From: Actinomycetota bacterium | Lineage (GTDB): Bacteria; Actinomycetota; Actinomycetes; Actinomycetales; Dermatophilaceae | DNA length: 64,000 nt | Assembly (NCBI GenBank): GCA_020161845.1 | Contig: JAIUNK010000008.1 | Span: 62,001 to 126,000, forward strand | Direction of reading: 5' to 3' | Shown: positions 8,165 through 18,151 of the stretch, piece by piece | Position numbering within the stretch: position 1 is the first letter of the stretch | Layout: each line of letters opens with the position of its first letter | Notes under the pieces: generated by a model | Databases searched by the model: none | What the model was told of the DNA's origin: nothing | The model's input: only the letters and a program-made list of their open reading frames with translations | Translations under genes and position numbers: made by a program

Positions 8165-8200
8165 ACGCCGACCGGTCGGCGAATTGCGCCGACCGGTCCG
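8150..8200. promoter_or_regulatory. three helically phased ACCGGT-centred repeats (candidate operator)
   Basis: ACCGGTCGG occurs at 8150 and 8171, and ACCGGTCCG at 8192: three copies with an exact 21-base period. The middle copy lies inside a perfect 14-bp palindrome (GCCGACCGGTCGGC, 8167-8180). Exactly two helical turns separate the copies, so a regulator could bind them on one face. The array lies between the divergent DUF4307 and mca genes, and the third copy is directly upstream of a -10-like TATGCT. Confidence 0.55.
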
Positions 8201-8210
8201 CGCTCGGCCC

Positions 8211-8216
8211 TATGCT
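8211..8216 (+). promoter_or_regulatory. -10-like TATGCT before mca
   Basis: TATGCT lies 64 bases before the mca start and just after the third ACCGGT repeat. No good -35 is visible at the usual distance; the repeat occupies that place, which would suit either an activator-dependent or a repressed promoter. Confidence 0.35.
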
Positions 8217-8279
8217 CGACGACGGGCGGCGTGCCGCCCGGTGACTTCGCGAAATCCGACGGACGCAAGGGGGAGTGAT

Positions 8280-9227
8280 GTGACGCAGTCGGCGCAGTGG
8301 CGGCTCATGGCGGTGCACGCGCACCCCGACGACGAGTCCAGCAAGGGGGCGGCGACGTCCGCGATGTACGTCGCGGCCGGCGCGCGCGTCCTGGTCGTGT
8401 CCTGCACCGGCGGCGAGCGCGGCGACGTGCTCAACCCCCGGTTGAAGAACGACGCCGACCTGCTGCGCGACCTGCCCGAGTTCCGCCGGCACGAGATGGC
8501 CAAGGCCCAGGCCGTGCTCGGGGTCGAACACACCTGGCTGGGTTTCGTCGACTCGGGTCTGCCCGAGGGAGACCCGCTGCCGCCGCTGCCGCACGGCTGC
8601 TTCGCGCTGGAACCGATCGAGGTGACCACCGAAGCGCTGGTGCGGGTGATCCGCGAGTTCCGGCCGCACGTGCTCACGACGTACGACGAGCGGGGCGGCT
8701 ATCCGCACCCGGACCACGTGATGACTCACGTGGTGAGCCTGTCGGCGTTCCGGGCGGCGGGCGACGCCGCGGCGTATCCCCATGCCGGGCCGGCCTGGCA
8801 GCCCCTCAAGCTCTACTACAACCAGACGATTGCGCAGGATCGGATGCTGGCCCTGCATGCTGCGCTCGTGGCGGCCAAGCTGCCCTCGCCGTACGAGGAG
8901 TGGATCGAGCGGCGGCGCGCCATGCCCCAGCGGGTGGCGACCACCCGGGTGCCCTGCGCGGAGCACTTCGAGCAGCGCAACGCGGCGCTCCTGGCGCATG
9001 CCACCCAGATCGACCCCGACGGGTGGTGGTTCGCGGCGCCGCTGGAGATCGAGAAGCGGGTCTGGCCGCACGAAGACTTCGAGGCCGCGCTGAGCTACGT
9101 GCCCATCGCCGAAGGCGAGGACGACCTCTTCGCCGGGCTGGGCGATCCGGCCAGCGCTGACGAACTGTCCCGCCGCGTCCTCGCGGCAGGATCCAGACCC
9201 GTGTACGACGTCGTAAAGGAGGCATGA
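8280..9227 (+). CDS. mca: mycothiol S-conjugate amidase Mca
   Basis: A 315-residue zinc amidase of the MshB/Mca (LmbE-like) family. Mca cleaves mycothiol-electrophile conjugates to a mercapturic acid for export plus GlcN-inositol for recycling, so it detoxifies alkylating agents and antibiotics. The metal-binding motif HAHPDDESSKGAA starts at His13, and GGYPHPDHVMTH in the middle supplies the third ligand. TCTGGERGD-type residues (SCTGGERGDVLNPRLKND) are typical of Mca. The GTG start follows AAGGGGGAG by a short spacer. The 3' end overlaps the next small membrane gene (ATGA). Its place beside greA and DUF4307 agrees with M. tuberculosis Rv1080c-Rv1082. Confidence 0.93.
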   Translation: MTQSAQWRLMAVHAHPDDESSKGAATSAMYVAAGARVLVVSCTGGERGDVLNPRLKNDADLLRDLPEFRRHEMAKAQAVLGVEHTWLGFVDSGLPEGDPLPPLPHGCFALEPIEVTTEALVRVIREFRPHVLTTYDERGGYPHPDHVMTHVVSLSAFRAAGDAAAYPHAGPAWQPLKLYYNQTIAQDRMLALHAALVAAKLPSPYEEWIERRRAMPQRVATTRVPCAEHFEQRNAALLAHATQIDPDGWWFAAPLEIEKRVWPHEDFEAALSYVPIAEGEDDLFAGLGDPASADELSRRVLAAGSRPVYDVVKEA

Positions 9228-9580
9228 TGGGCGGCGCCAACCAGGCCGTCTCCGGCGGCATCGGTGGTTTTCTGGCGTTCTTTCTCTTGGCATGCGCGCT
9301 GTGGCTGTTGATGCGCAACATGAACAAGCGGCTGCGCAACATCAAGTACGACGAGGAGCTGGAGCAGCAGCGCCATCTCGCCGAGGCGAGTCAGGACACC
9401 CTGACTCGACCCCGGCGTCCGGGGCAGCGCGGCACCGGCACCGAGCCTGCGGGTCCTGGCGGTGACACTGGCGGCCGGGGAGCTGGCCGCCGTGACGTCG
9501 GCAGCAGGGGAATGGACCCCGGAGCCGGCCCGATCGATCCGGGAACCGGGACGCTGCACAGGGCGTCCGCGGGCTACTGA
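9224..9580 (+). CDS. small single-pass membrane protein downstream of mca
   Basis: A 118-residue protein with one transmembrane helix at about 13-30 (GGFLAFFLLACALWLLMR), followed by a basic coiled-coil-like stretch (NMNKRLRNIKYDEELEQQRH) and a Gly/Arg/Pro-rich disordered tail. It starts at an ATG overlapping the mca stop by four bases, eight bases after AAGGAGG, so it is translationally coupled to mca. M. tuberculosis has a similar small protein in this position (Rv1083). Function is unknown; coupling suggests it belongs with Mca or with the membrane step of conjugate handling. Confidence 0.75.
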   Translation: MMGGANQAVSGGIGGFLAFFLLACALWLLMRNMNKRLRNIKYDEELEQQRHLAEASQDTLTRPRRPGQRGTGTEPAGPGGDTGGRGAGRRDVGSRGMDPGAGPIDPGTGTLHRASAGY

Positions 9581-9609
9581 TCTGCTGAGCGCTACTGATC
9601 GCTACTGAT
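9573..9609 (+). repeat. three copies of the nonamer GCTACTGAT
   Basis: GCTACTGAT occurs at 9573-9581, 9591-9599 and 9601-9609, the first containing the stop codon of the small membrane gene. The copies end just before the GTG of the prenyltransferase. It looks like slippage duplication of a gene end; a regulatory role is not evident. Confidence 0.5.
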
Positions 9610-9617
9610 TCCTGGGG

Positions 9618-10388
9618 GTGCGGGCGGTGGGTCTGGGCGACCTGATCTACGGGGCGTACGCGCGACGGCTCGCGGCCGGCCTGCCCCCGGAGCGGGTGCC
9701 CCGCCACGTCGGGGTCATGCTCGACGGAAATCGGCGCTGGGCTCGGGAGAAGGGCGCCGGCACGGCGGCGGGTCATCAGGCCGGTGCAGACAACATCGTC
9801 CCGTTCCTGGAGTGGAGCGAGGAGGCGGGCGTCGAGATCGTCACCCTGTGGCTGTTGTCGACCGACAACCTGCGCCGCGGCGAGGACGAGCTGGCCCCCC
9901 TGCTCAAGATCATCGAGAAGGTGGTCGCCGACCTCGCCGAGGCGCGACGCTGGCGGGTCAACATCGTCGGGGCGGTGCGGCTGCTCCCGGCGCAGACCGC
10001 GCAGCGCCTGGTGGAGTGCGCGGCGACCACCGCGGACGTCGCGGGACTGGTCGTCAATATCGCGGTCGGCTACGGCGGGCGACGCGAGATCGCCGACGCC
10101 GTCCGGTCGTTGCTGCGGGAGGCCCAGGCCCAAGGCCGTACGCTGGCGGAGGTCGCGGACACCCTCGAGGTGACCGACATCGCCGACCACCTGTACACGA
10201 AGGGACAACCCGATCCGGATCTCGTGATCCGCACCTCGGGCGAGCAGCGGATCGGGGGATTCCTGCTGTGGCAGAGCACCCACAGCGAGTTCTACTTCTG
10301 CGAGGCCTACTGGCCGGACTTCCGCAGGGTGGACTACCTTCGGGCGCTGCGGTCGTTCGCCGACCGCGAGCGGCGCTACGGCAGTTGA
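9618..10388 (+). CDS. Z-(short-chain) isoprenyl diphosphate synthase, UppS family
   Basis: A 256-residue cis-prenyltransferase. Asp36 in MLDGNRRWAREKG is the catalytic/Mg ligand. LWLLSTDNLRR, DLVIRTSGEQRIGGFLLWQS and the C-terminal EFYFCEAYWPDFRRVDY are the conserved diphosphate-binding and dimer motifs. M. tuberculosis has two such enzymes; the one beside mca (Rv1086) makes short-chain Z,E-farnesyl diphosphate, which is then extended to decaprenyl phosphate, the carrier for peptidoglycan, arabinogalactan and mannosyl donors. The neighbourhood suggests the same role; a direct undecaprenyl/decaprenyl synthase cannot be excluded. The GTG start follows CTGGGG closely; an in-frame GTG nine bases later is an alternative. 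Confidence 0.85.
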   Translation: MRAVGLGDLIYGAYARRLAAGLPPERVPRHVGVMLDGNRRWAREKGAGTAAGHQAGADNIVPFLEWSEEAGVEIVTLWLLSTDNLRRGEDELAPLLKIIEKVVADLAEARRWRVNIVGAVRLLPAQTAQRLVECAATTADVAGLVVNIAVGYGGRREIADAVRSLLREAQAQGRTLAEVADTLEVTDIADHLYTKGQPDPDLVIRTSGEQRIGGFLLWQSTHSEFYFCEAYWPDFRRVDYLRALRSFADRERRYGS

Positions 10389-10434
10389 GCTGCGCGGCCG
10401 ACCCGGGGGCAGCCGTGGAACGAAGGAGCAGCAC

Positions 10435-12075
10435 GTGAGCGAGAGCGGCAGGACGGTGCCGCCGCGGCGTCCGCCGCGCCTGCCTCGGCCGAACCTGCCC
10501 ATCGCGCTGGCGTTCCTGCGCGCCGATCTCGTCCAGGCCTGGGCGATGCCGCTCGTCCGCCGCGGGCTGCTGGCCACCGCGCTGATCGCCCTGGGCTCGC
10601 CGACCCCGGCCTTCCTGCCGGTCGACAGCCGCGGTTCCACCTATGGCGCGCCGATCGTGCAGCAATTGCACCTGCAGTGGCTGCAGGACGGCTTCGGCCG
10701 CTTCACCGCCACCGTGGTGCTCTCCGCCGGGGTGATCCTGCTGCTCGACACCTGGTTGCGGCTGCGGCCGATCGCCTCGGCGAGCACCGCGCCCCCGGTC
10801 ACCTGGGCGATCTGGGCGCTGCCGCTGTTGCTGTGCCCCCCGCTGTTCAGCCGGGACGCCTACAGCTATGCCGCCCAGGGCATGATCGTGATGCGCGGCA
10901 TGGACCCCTACCAGAGCGGTCCGATGGCGCTGCCGGGCAGCGAATACGCCGACCAGGTCGATCTGATGTGGTTCTGGACCCCTGCGCCGTACGGCCCGTT
11001 GGCCCTGCAGGTGCAGCACCTCATCGTCTGGCTCACCGAGGGCAATGCCTACCTCGGCGCGCTCGCGATGCGGGTGCCGGCGTTGGCGTCGATGGCGCTG
11101 ATCGCCTACGCGCTGCCGCGCCTGGCGGGCCGGGTCGGGGTGAGTCGGCAGCAGGCCGTCTGGTTGGGCGTGCTGAACCCGCTCGCCGTCATGCACATCG
11201 TCGGCGGCATGCACAACGACGCCATGATGATCGCGCTGACCGTGTTCGCGCTGCTGCTGGCCAGCCGCGGGCATCTGTTGCTCGGCTGCATGGCCCTGGC
11301 CGGCGCCGCGAGCGTGAAGCAGACCGCGGTGATGGCGATCATCGGGGTGGTGGCGCTCGGGATCCGCTATCGGACGGGGTCGGTGCAGCGGCGGCCCTAC
11401 CTGCTGGGACTGGCGGCCGGTACGGCGGTCTGGCTGGTCACCTTCCAGGCCATCACGATGGCCACCGGACTGGGCTGGGGGTGGATCCCGAACCTGTCGG
11501 TGCCCGCCTCGATCCGCTCGCTGCTGGCACCGACGACGTTGGTGGGCAGCATCTTCGAGGGGATCTTCTACCTGCTGGGGTTGCCGCGCAGCGTGCAGAT
11601 GGTGCCGGTGCCGCTGATGAACAGCATCGGCATGGTGACCTTCGCCGGCCTGGCCCTGTGGTTGACATTCAGCCTGGCGCCGCGGCGGCCGGTGATGGCC
11701 AGCTCGCTGGCCCTGATCGGGTTCTGCCTGTGCGGTCCGGTGATCCACCCCTGGTACATGCTGTGGGGTGGCATGCTGCTGGCCTCGACGAAGATGGATC
11801 GCCGGACCTTCCGGGCCGCGGTCTACGTCTCCCTCTTCCTGTGCACCTATTCGATGATCGACGCCGCCGTGAGCAACGGCCTGTCGGCGCTGATCGTCTC
11901 GACGCTGGCCCTGATCGCCTGGAGCGTCCAGGGGCTGTTCCGGCGGACTCCCGTCGCGAACACCCCGGGCGGCCTGCTCGGCGCCAACCCCTGGGCGGTC
12001 GGCGCCCCGCAGGAGCTCCCGTCGGCCGGCGCGCGACCTCCCGAGCCGACGGCCCCGGAGCCGCGCCGGCGCTGA
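10435..12075 (+). CDS. mptB: polyprenol-phosphomannose-dependent alpha-1,6-mannosyltransferase (MptB-like)
   Basis: A 546-residue GT-C glycosyltransferase with about 12 hydrophobic segments. The first large loop holds the catalytic-type acidic residues (FSRDAYSYAAQGMIVMRG then DPYQSGP), and WFWTPAPYGPLALQ and NPLAVMHIVGGMHNDAMMIAL are signature regions of the MptA/MptB group, which build the alpha-1,6-mannan backbone of lipomannan from polyprenyl-phosphate-mannose outside the membrane. The cytoplasmic C-terminal tail is Pro/Ala-rich. The GTG start lies eight bases after GAAGGAG. It directly follows the prenyl diphosphate synthase, which fits a shared need for polyprenyl carriers. MptA is an alternative assignment. 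Confidence 0.8.
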   Translation: MSESGRTVPPRRPPRLPRPNLPIALAFLRADLVQAWAMPLVRRGLLATALIALGSPTPAFLPVDSRGSTYGAPIVQQLHLQWLQDGFGRFTATVVLSAGVILLLDTWLRLRPIASASTAPPVTWAIWALPLLLCPPLFSRDAYSYAAQGMIVMRGMDPYQSGPMALPGSEYADQVDLMWFWTPAPYGPLALQVQHLIVWLTEGNAYLGALAMRVPALASMALIAYALPRLAGRVGVSRQQAVWLGVLNPLAVMHIVGGMHNDAMMIALTVFALLLASRGHLLLGCMALAGAASVKQTAVMAIIGVVALGIRYRTGSVQRRPYLLGLAAGTAVWLVTFQAITMATGLGWGWIPNLSVPASIRSLLAPTTLVGSIFEGIFYLLGLPRSVQMVPVPLMNSIGMVTFAGLALWLTFSLAPRRPVMASSLALIGFCLCGPVIHPWYMLWGGMLLASTKMDRRTFRAAVYVSLFLCTYSMIDAAVSNGLSALIVSTLALIAWSVQGLFRRTPVANTPGGLLGANPWAVGAPQELPSAGARPPEPTAPEPRRR

Positions 12076-12191
12076 GACAGCGCGGGTGCTGAGGTGGCGC
12101 GGCGCGGCGCGGCGCGGGCGCTGAGGCGGCGCAGGCGCTGGGCGCAAGGTGCCCGGCCGGTTTCCCGGAGGTGAACAGTTGCCCGCTCCCA

Positions 12192-12218
12192 CGCCCGGCG
12201 GCGGTGTGCCGCCGGGCG
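12192..12218. terminator. GC-rich hairpin after the mannosyltransferase gene
   Basis: An 11-bp perfect stem (CGCCCGGCGGC at 12192-12202 and its complement at 12208-12218) with a GGTGT loop lies 117 bases after the stop. There is no T-run, so it may be an actinobacterial-type terminator or a processing structure in the leader of phoH2. The bases before it (12100-12140) are a simple GGCGC-rich run. Confidence 0.4.
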
Positions 12219-12315
12219 CGACCGGCGCACCGCCCGTAGCGTGGAAACGTCAGCGCCGGCGCGGGTGGGCTCGTCCCGCCAGGGTCGGTGTCGTCACCGC
12301 CGAGAGGTTCGTTGC

Positions 12316-13695
12316 ATGACCGCACCCCGCCCGCCCCGCAGCACCGAACACCAGCCCGCCACGGGGAGCGGCGGGGGCAGTGCCGGGAGCCGGGCCGGGG
12401 GCACGGACACCCTGACCTACGTGCTCGATACCTCGGTGCTGTTGTCCGACCCGCGCGCGATGCTGCGCTTCGCCGAACACGACGTCGTCCTGCCGGTGGC
12501 GGTCATCACCGAGCTGGAGGCCAAGCGGCATCACCCGGAGCTGGGCTACTTCGCCCGATCGGCGCTGCGCCTGCTGGACGACCTGCGGATCGCGCACGGG
12601 CACCTCGACCAGCCGGTGCCGGTGGGCGAGTCGGGCGGCAGCCTGCACGTGGAGCTGAACCACCAGGACCAGACCCACCTGCCCGCGGGTTTCCGCCTCG
12701 GCGACAACGACACCCGGATCCTGGCGGTCGCCAAGAACCTGTCGGTCGGGGGCCGGCAGGTCGTGGTGGTCAGCAAGGACCTGCCGATGCGGATCAAGGC
12801 CTCGGCGATGGGGCTGGACGCCCAGGAGTACCGGGCCGAACTCGCCGTCGACTCCGGTTGGACGGGGATGGCCGAGCTGGAGGTCGGGGCGCAGGAGATC
12901 GATGAGCTCTACGAGCACGGCCGGGTGCTCCTGGAGGGCGCGCAGGAGTTGCCGGTGCACACGGGGCTGGTGCTGGTCTCCCCGCGGGGCCACGCGCTGG
13001 GCCGGGTGGCGCCGGACGGGGCGGTGCGGCTGGTCCGCGGCGACCGGGACGCGTTCGGCCTGCACGGCCGCAGCGCCGAGCAGCGCATCGCCCTCGATCT
13101 GCTGCTGGATCCGGACGTGGGGATCGTCAGCCTCGGCGGCCGCGCGGGAACCGGCAAGAGCGCCCTGGCGATGTGCGCCGGTCTGGAGGCGGTCCTGGAA
13201 CGTCGGCAGCACCGGCGGGTGCTGATCTTCCGGCCGATGTACGCCGTGGGCGGCCAGGACCTCGGCTACCTGCCGGGCACCGAGGCGGAGAAGATGAACC
13301 CCTGGGCGCAGGCGGTGTTCGACACGCTGTCGGCGGTGGTGAGCAGCGAGGTGGTCGACGAGGTGCTCGACCGGGGGATGCTCGAGGTTTTGCCGCTGAC
13401 GCACATCCGGGGAAGGTCCCTGCATGACGCGTTCGTCATCGTCGACGAGGCCCAGTCGCTGGAACGCAATGTGCTGCTGACCGTGCTGTCCCGAATCGGG
13501 CAGAACTCGCGGGTGGTGTTGACGCACGACGTCGCGCAGCGTGACAACCTGCGGGTCGGCCGGCACGACGGGGTCGCGGCGGTGATCGAGACGCTCAAGG
13601 GCAACCCGTTGTTCGCGCACGTCACGCTGACCCGCAGTGAGCGCAGCCCGATCGCGGCGCTGGTGACCGAGCTGCTGGAGGGCGGCGAACCCTGA
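12316..13695 (+). CDS. phoH2: PhoH2: PIN-domain ribonuclease fused to PhoH ATPase
   Basis: A 459-residue fusion. Residues about 32-170 are a PIN domain with acidic metal ligands ([36 protein letters not shown]). Residues about 250-450 are a PhoH P-loop ATPase with Walker [11 protein letters not shown] at about 275-284 and Walker [12 protein letters not shown] at about 374-384. Actinobacterial PhoH2 proteins are ATP-dependent, sequence-specific RNA helicase/RNases, sometimes paired with a PhoAT antitoxin. I see no separate antitoxin ORF upstream, although the divergence is GC-rich. The ATG at 12316 is preceded by GAGAGG; the upstream in-frame stretch looks non-coding. M. tuberculosis Rv1095 is the counterpart. 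Confidence 0.92.
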   Translation: MTAPRPPRSTEHQPATGSGGGSAGSRAGGTDTLTYVLDTSVLLSDPRAMLRFAEHDVVLPVAVITELEAKRHHPELGYFARSALRLLDDLRIAHGHLDQPVPVGESGGSLHVELNHQDQTHLPAGFRLGDNDTRILAVAKNLSVGGRQVVVVSKDLPMRIKASAMGLDAQEYRAELAVDSGWTGMAELEVGAQEIDELYEHGRVLLEGAQELPVHTGLVLVSPRGHALGRVAPDGAVRLVRGDRDAFGLHGRSAEQRIALDLLLDPDVGIVSLGGRAGTGKSALAMCAGLEAVLERRQHRRVLIFRPMYAVGGQDLGYLPGTEAEKMNPWAQAVFDTLSAVVSSEVVDEVLDRGMLEVLPLTHIRGRSLHDAFVIVDEAQSLERNVLLTVLSRIGQNSRVVLTHDVAQRDNLRVGRHDGVAAVIETLKGNPLFAHVTLTRSERSPIAALVTELLEGGEP

Positions 13696-13736
13696 CCCGC
13701 CCGGCCGCCCCGTCGGTGCCCCGCGACCAGCGAATT

Positions 13737-13763
13737 GGACGAACGTCCGACTTTGCTGCAAAG
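13737..13763. promoter_or_regulatory. two adjacent short palindromes upstream of the transglycosylase gene
   Basis: GGACGAACGTCC (13737-13748, arms GGACG/CGTCC) and CTTTGCTGCAAAG (13751-13763, arms CTTTG/CAAAG) lie two bases apart, about 117 bases before the GTG at 13880. They could be an operator pair. I could not match the leader to the c-di-AMP riboswitch often found before such wall hydrolases. Confidence 0.35.
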
Positions 13764-13879
13764 CTGGCCCAGGTCTCGAACCGGTAACGGCGAGCGCAAC
13801 GGTGGTGGGGGCCGCCGAGCGCGGGGCGCAGATGATCGCCGTCGGTCGGCTCGGACGTCCCCGACGACGGAGGTCAGCA

Positions 13880-14629
13880 GTGTCCCAGCCTCGTGGTGCC
13901 CATCGCGCCGCGTCCACTCCCGAGGTGTCCGCGTCCCCCTGGTCGCGCCTGCGCGCCGCGGTCGGCGCCCGGTGGCAGGGTCGCCCGCGCGGCCGGCACG
14001 CCGCTCCCCGCCGGTACGCGGTGCGCCGCGGGGGCACGTACGCCGTCGCCGGGCTGACCACCCTGGGCCTTGCCGGGGCGTTGGCCTGGAACGGCGAGCT
14101 GCCCGCGACCGCCCAGGTCGCCGCGCTGATCCCGCAGGTCACCGCGTCGGCTCAGGGGGCCGGGGGCGACTCGGACGGGCGGGCCGACGCCTCGCGGCCG
14201 CCGAGTGTCCCCGTCGGTAGCTGGCTCGCCGCCCGCGCCCGCGAGGTCCAGCAGGCCGAGCGCTCGGCAGCGCAGGCCAAGGCGGCCGCTGCGGCCGAGG
14301 CCGCCGCCAAGGCGCTCGCCGCCGCGCAGGCCGATCCGCGCGGCACGGCGCGCCAGCTGGCCGCCGACCGCGGCTGGACCGGTGCCGAATTCGGCTGTCT
14401 GGAGACGCTGTGGACCAAGGAGAGCCACTGGAGCCACACGGCTACGAATCCCAGCTCGGGCGCTTACGGGATCCCGCAATCGCTGCCGGCCGAGAAGATG
14501 GCCACGGCCGGGGCGGACTGGAAGGTCAACCCGGCCACCCAGATCACGTGGGGGCTGGGGTACATCAAGGCGGCGTACGGCACGCCCTGCCGGGCCCTGA
14601 ACTTCCACCTCGGCCACAACTGGTACTGA
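13880..14629 (+). CDS. secreted lytic-transglycosylase-like cell-wall protein
   Basis: A 249-residue protein. After a basic N-terminus a hydrophobic segment (about 56-72, TYAVAGLTTLGLAGALAW) acts as signal or anchor. An Ala/Lys-rich helical coiled-coil region (about 110-150) follows, and then a C-terminal lysozyme-fold domain: FGCLETLWTKESHWSHTATNP with the candidate catalytic Glu, SSGAYGIPQSLPAEKMATAG, ITWGLGYIKAAYGTPCRA, with two Cys that probably pair. This domain is widespread in actinobacterial wall-remodelling proteins. The GTG at 13880 has GGAGG seven bases upstream and is preferred to the earlier GTG at 13802. Exact bond specificity is not shown. Confidence 0.82.
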   Translation: MSQPRGAHRAASTPEVSASPWSRLRAAVGARWQGRPRGRHAAPRRYAVRRGGTYAVAGLTTLGLAGALAWNGELPATAQVAALIPQVTASAQGAGGDSDGRADASRPPSVPVGSWLAARAREVQQAERSAAQAKAAAAAEAAAKALAAAQADPRGTARQLAADRGWTGAEFGCLETLWTKESHWSHTATNPSSGAYGIPQSLPAEKMATAGADWKVNPATQITWGLGYIKAAYGTPCRALNFHLGHNWY

Positions 14630-14699
14630 TCCGGCCCGCTGCCTCGACCCGACCTACCCCGCACGCGCCGTGCACCCGGCGCCCTGAAACTCGGCGGCT

Positions 14700-14724
14700 C
14701 CGTGGACATCCCTCCGTTCCACGG
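14700..14724. terminator. hairpin after the transglycosylase gene
   Basis: CCGTGGA (14700-14706) and TCCACGG (14718-14724) form a 7-bp stem with an 11-base loop, 71 bases after the stop. There is no T-run. It could help terminate the plus-strand transcript before the tandem hairpins. Confidence 0.35.
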
Positions 14725-14752
14725 GGCCGCCGGCCGCCCGCCCACCGCCCTC

Positions 14753-14883
14753 GCTCGGCGCGCCCCCGCTCATACCACGGTATGGAGTGGGCTGCGCCGA
14801 GCGGTCGGTGTCGGCGTGCCCATGCCGCTGGGCGCGCCCCCGCTCATACCACGGTATGGAGTGGGCCGCGCCGAGCGGTCGGT
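14753..14883. repeat. tandemly duplicated hairpin between convergent genes
   Basis: A 57-base unit at 14753-14809 recurs at 14827-14883 (period 74) with only two differences (C14757/G14831 and T14793/C14867). Each unit folds on itself: the core CATACC-AC-GGTATG is flanked by C-rich/G-rich complements, and copy 1 has outer arms GCTCGGCGC/GCGCCGAGC. The second copy ends exactly at the last base of the coaA stop codon. The position suggests a duplicated bidirectional terminator or a REP-like extragenic palindrome. Confidence 0.75.
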
Positions 14884-15836
14884 CAGAGCTTGCGCAGCCG
14901 GACGTTCTGCACGCTGTGGTCGGCGCCCTTGGTCAGCACCAGCGTTGCGCGGGCCCGAGTCAGTTGGACGTTCTGGCGCAGGTTGGGCTCGTTGATCGAC
15001 TCCCAGATGGTCGCCGCCGTCGCGACGGCCTCCTCGTCCGAGAGCGAGGCGTAGCGGTGGAAGTAGCTGCCCGGGTCGGCGAACGCCGTACGGCGCAGCT
15101 TGAGGAACCGCTCGACGTACCACTTCTTGATGTGTTCGACCCGCGCATCGACATAGACGGAGAAGTCGAAGAAGTCCGACACGGCCAGCCCGTACCGGCC
15201 GTCCGGGCGCAGCCGCGGGCCCTGCAGCACGTTGAGACCCTCGACGATCAGCACGTCGGGGCGGTGCACCTCGATCTTGGCGCCCGGGATGATGTCGTAG
15301 ACCAGGTGACTGTAGACCGGCGCCGTGACCCGCTCCGCGCCGGCCTTGACCTCGGCGACGAAGCGCAGCAGCGCCCGCTGGTCATAGCTCTCCGGGAAAC
15401 CCTTGCGGGCCAAAATGCCGCGCCGTTCCAGTTCGGCGTTCGGATAGAGGAATCCGTCGGTGGTCACCAATTCGACGTGCGGAGTGCTCGGCCAGCGGGC
15501 CAGCATCTCGCGCAGCAGCCGCGCCGTCGTCGACTTGCCCACGGCCACCGACCCGGCGACGCCCAGCACGAACGGCGTACGCTCCGGCCGTTCCCCGAGG
15601 AAGTTGCTGGTCACCGTGTGCAGCGAGCTGACGCCCTCGACATAGAAACTGAGCAGTCGCGACAACGGCAGGTAGACGTCCTCCACCTCGCGCAGGTCGA
15701 TCTGCTCGCCGAGGCCGGCGAGCCGGGCGACGTCGTCGTCGGTGAGCTGCAGCGGGCGGGTTTCCCGCAGGCGGGCCCAGTCGGACCGATCCAGTGCGAC
15801 ATAGGGCGACGGGATCGCGTCATGGGAGTGCGACAC
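14883..15836 (-). CDS. coaA: type I pantothenate kinase CoaA
   Basis: A 317-residue pantothenate kinase, the first committed and usually feedback-controlled step of coenzyme A synthesis. The P-loop is [12 protein letters not shown] (about 92-103). [10 protein letters not shown] carries the catalytic Asp, [14 protein letters not shown] and the pantothenate/CoA pocket ([22 protein letters not shown]) follow, and [18 protein letters not shown] ends the domain. Length and motifs match the P-loop CoaA family closely. The GTG at 15836 gives the usual N-terminus ([15 protein letters not shown]). A further upstream ATG at 15929 would overlap the divergent glmS start and is unlikely. Its 3' end abuts a tandem hairpin repeat. 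Confidence 0.95.
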   Translation of the reverse strand: MSHSHDAIPSPYVALDRSDWARLRETRPLQLTDDDVARLAGLGEQIDLREVEDVYLPLSRLLSFYVEGVSSLHTVTSNFLGERPERTPFVLGVAGSVAVGKSTTARLLREMLARWPSTPHVELVTTDGFLYPNAELERRGILARKGFPESYDQRALLRFVAEVKAGAERVTAPVYSHLVYDIIPGAKIEVHRPDVLIVEGLNVLQGPRLRPDGRYGLAVSDFFDFSVYVDARVEHIKKWYVERFLKLRRTAFADPGSYFHRYASLSDEEAVATAATIWESINEPNLRQNVQLTRARATLVLTKGADHSVQNVRLRKL

Positions 15837-15914
15837 GCGGGCATTCTTCCGTACCGGCACCGCGCAGCGGGCCGGAACGCCCGCGTCGGGAAAGGGCCCG
15901 TGCCCTGCGCCGGT

Positions 15915-15920
15915 TAGAGT
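15915..15920 (+). promoter_or_regulatory. -10 element TAGAGT for glmS, leaderless spacing
   Basis: TAGAGT ends seven bases before the glmS ATG. This spacing places the transcription start at or next to the start codon, as in leaderless actinobacterial genes. No clear -35 is seen. Confidence 0.45.
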
Positions 15921-15927
15921 CGGGGGC

Positions 15928-17787
<1,860 letters not shown>

Positions 17788-17794
17788 GCTGCGG

Positions 17795-18151
17795 GTGATC
17801 GTCGGCATAGGCGTGGATGTCTGCGACATCGCGCGGATGGCGCGCTCGCTGGAGCGTACGCCGCGGCTGCGCGAGCGGCTGTTCAGCCCGGCGGAGGCCG
17901 ACCTGCCGGTGGAGTCGCTGGCGGCCCGGTTCGCCGCGAAGGAAGCCGTGGCCAAGGCGTTGACCACCCGCGGGGGCCTGGGCTGGCGCGATGTCGAGAT
18001 CCGCCGTGGCGAGCATGGTCAGCCGATCCTGCACGTCAGCGGTACCGTGGCGGCCAGGGCGGCTGAGCTGGGCGTCACCAGGTGGCAGGTCTCGCTGTCG
18101 CACGATGCGGGCGTGGCCCTGGCGTTCGTCGTCGCGGAGGGAGGGTCGTAG
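17795..18151 (+). CDS. acpS: holo-[acyl-carrier-protein] synthase
   Basis: A 118-residue 4'-phosphopantetheinyl transferase that moves the phosphopantetheine arm from CoA to acyl carrier protein. The Mg ligands are Asp8 in [11 protein letters not shown] and Glu in [12 protein letters not shown] (about 49-57). The WRDVEI and [15 protein letters not shown] motifs complete the fold. It is eight bases after glmS and overlaps the nnr start (TAGTG), so the three are probably one transcript. The start is GTG. CoA for this reaction depends on coaA, whose gene lies divergent to glmS. Confidence 0.95.
   Translation: MIVGIGVDVCDIARMARSLERTPRLRERLFSPAEADLPVESLAARFAAKEAVAKALTTRGGLGWRDVEIRRGEHGQPILHVSGTVAARAAELGVTRWQVSLSHDAGVALAFVVAEGGS

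Noticed and set aside
8106-8279. Upstream extension of mca to 8106
   Set aside because: Would translate the phased repeat region; the GTG at 8280 has a proper ribosome site and begins just before the conserved HAHPDDE motif.
13775-13790. LexA/SOS box at a TCGAAC sequence
   Set aside because: TCGAAC occurs but is not followed by the required spaced GTTCGA half-site.
13696-13879. c-di-AMP (ydaO-type) riboswitch before the wall-hydrolase gene
   Set aside because: Expected by analogy with other actinobacterial wall hydrolases, but I could not find the conserved ydaO core segments in this leader.
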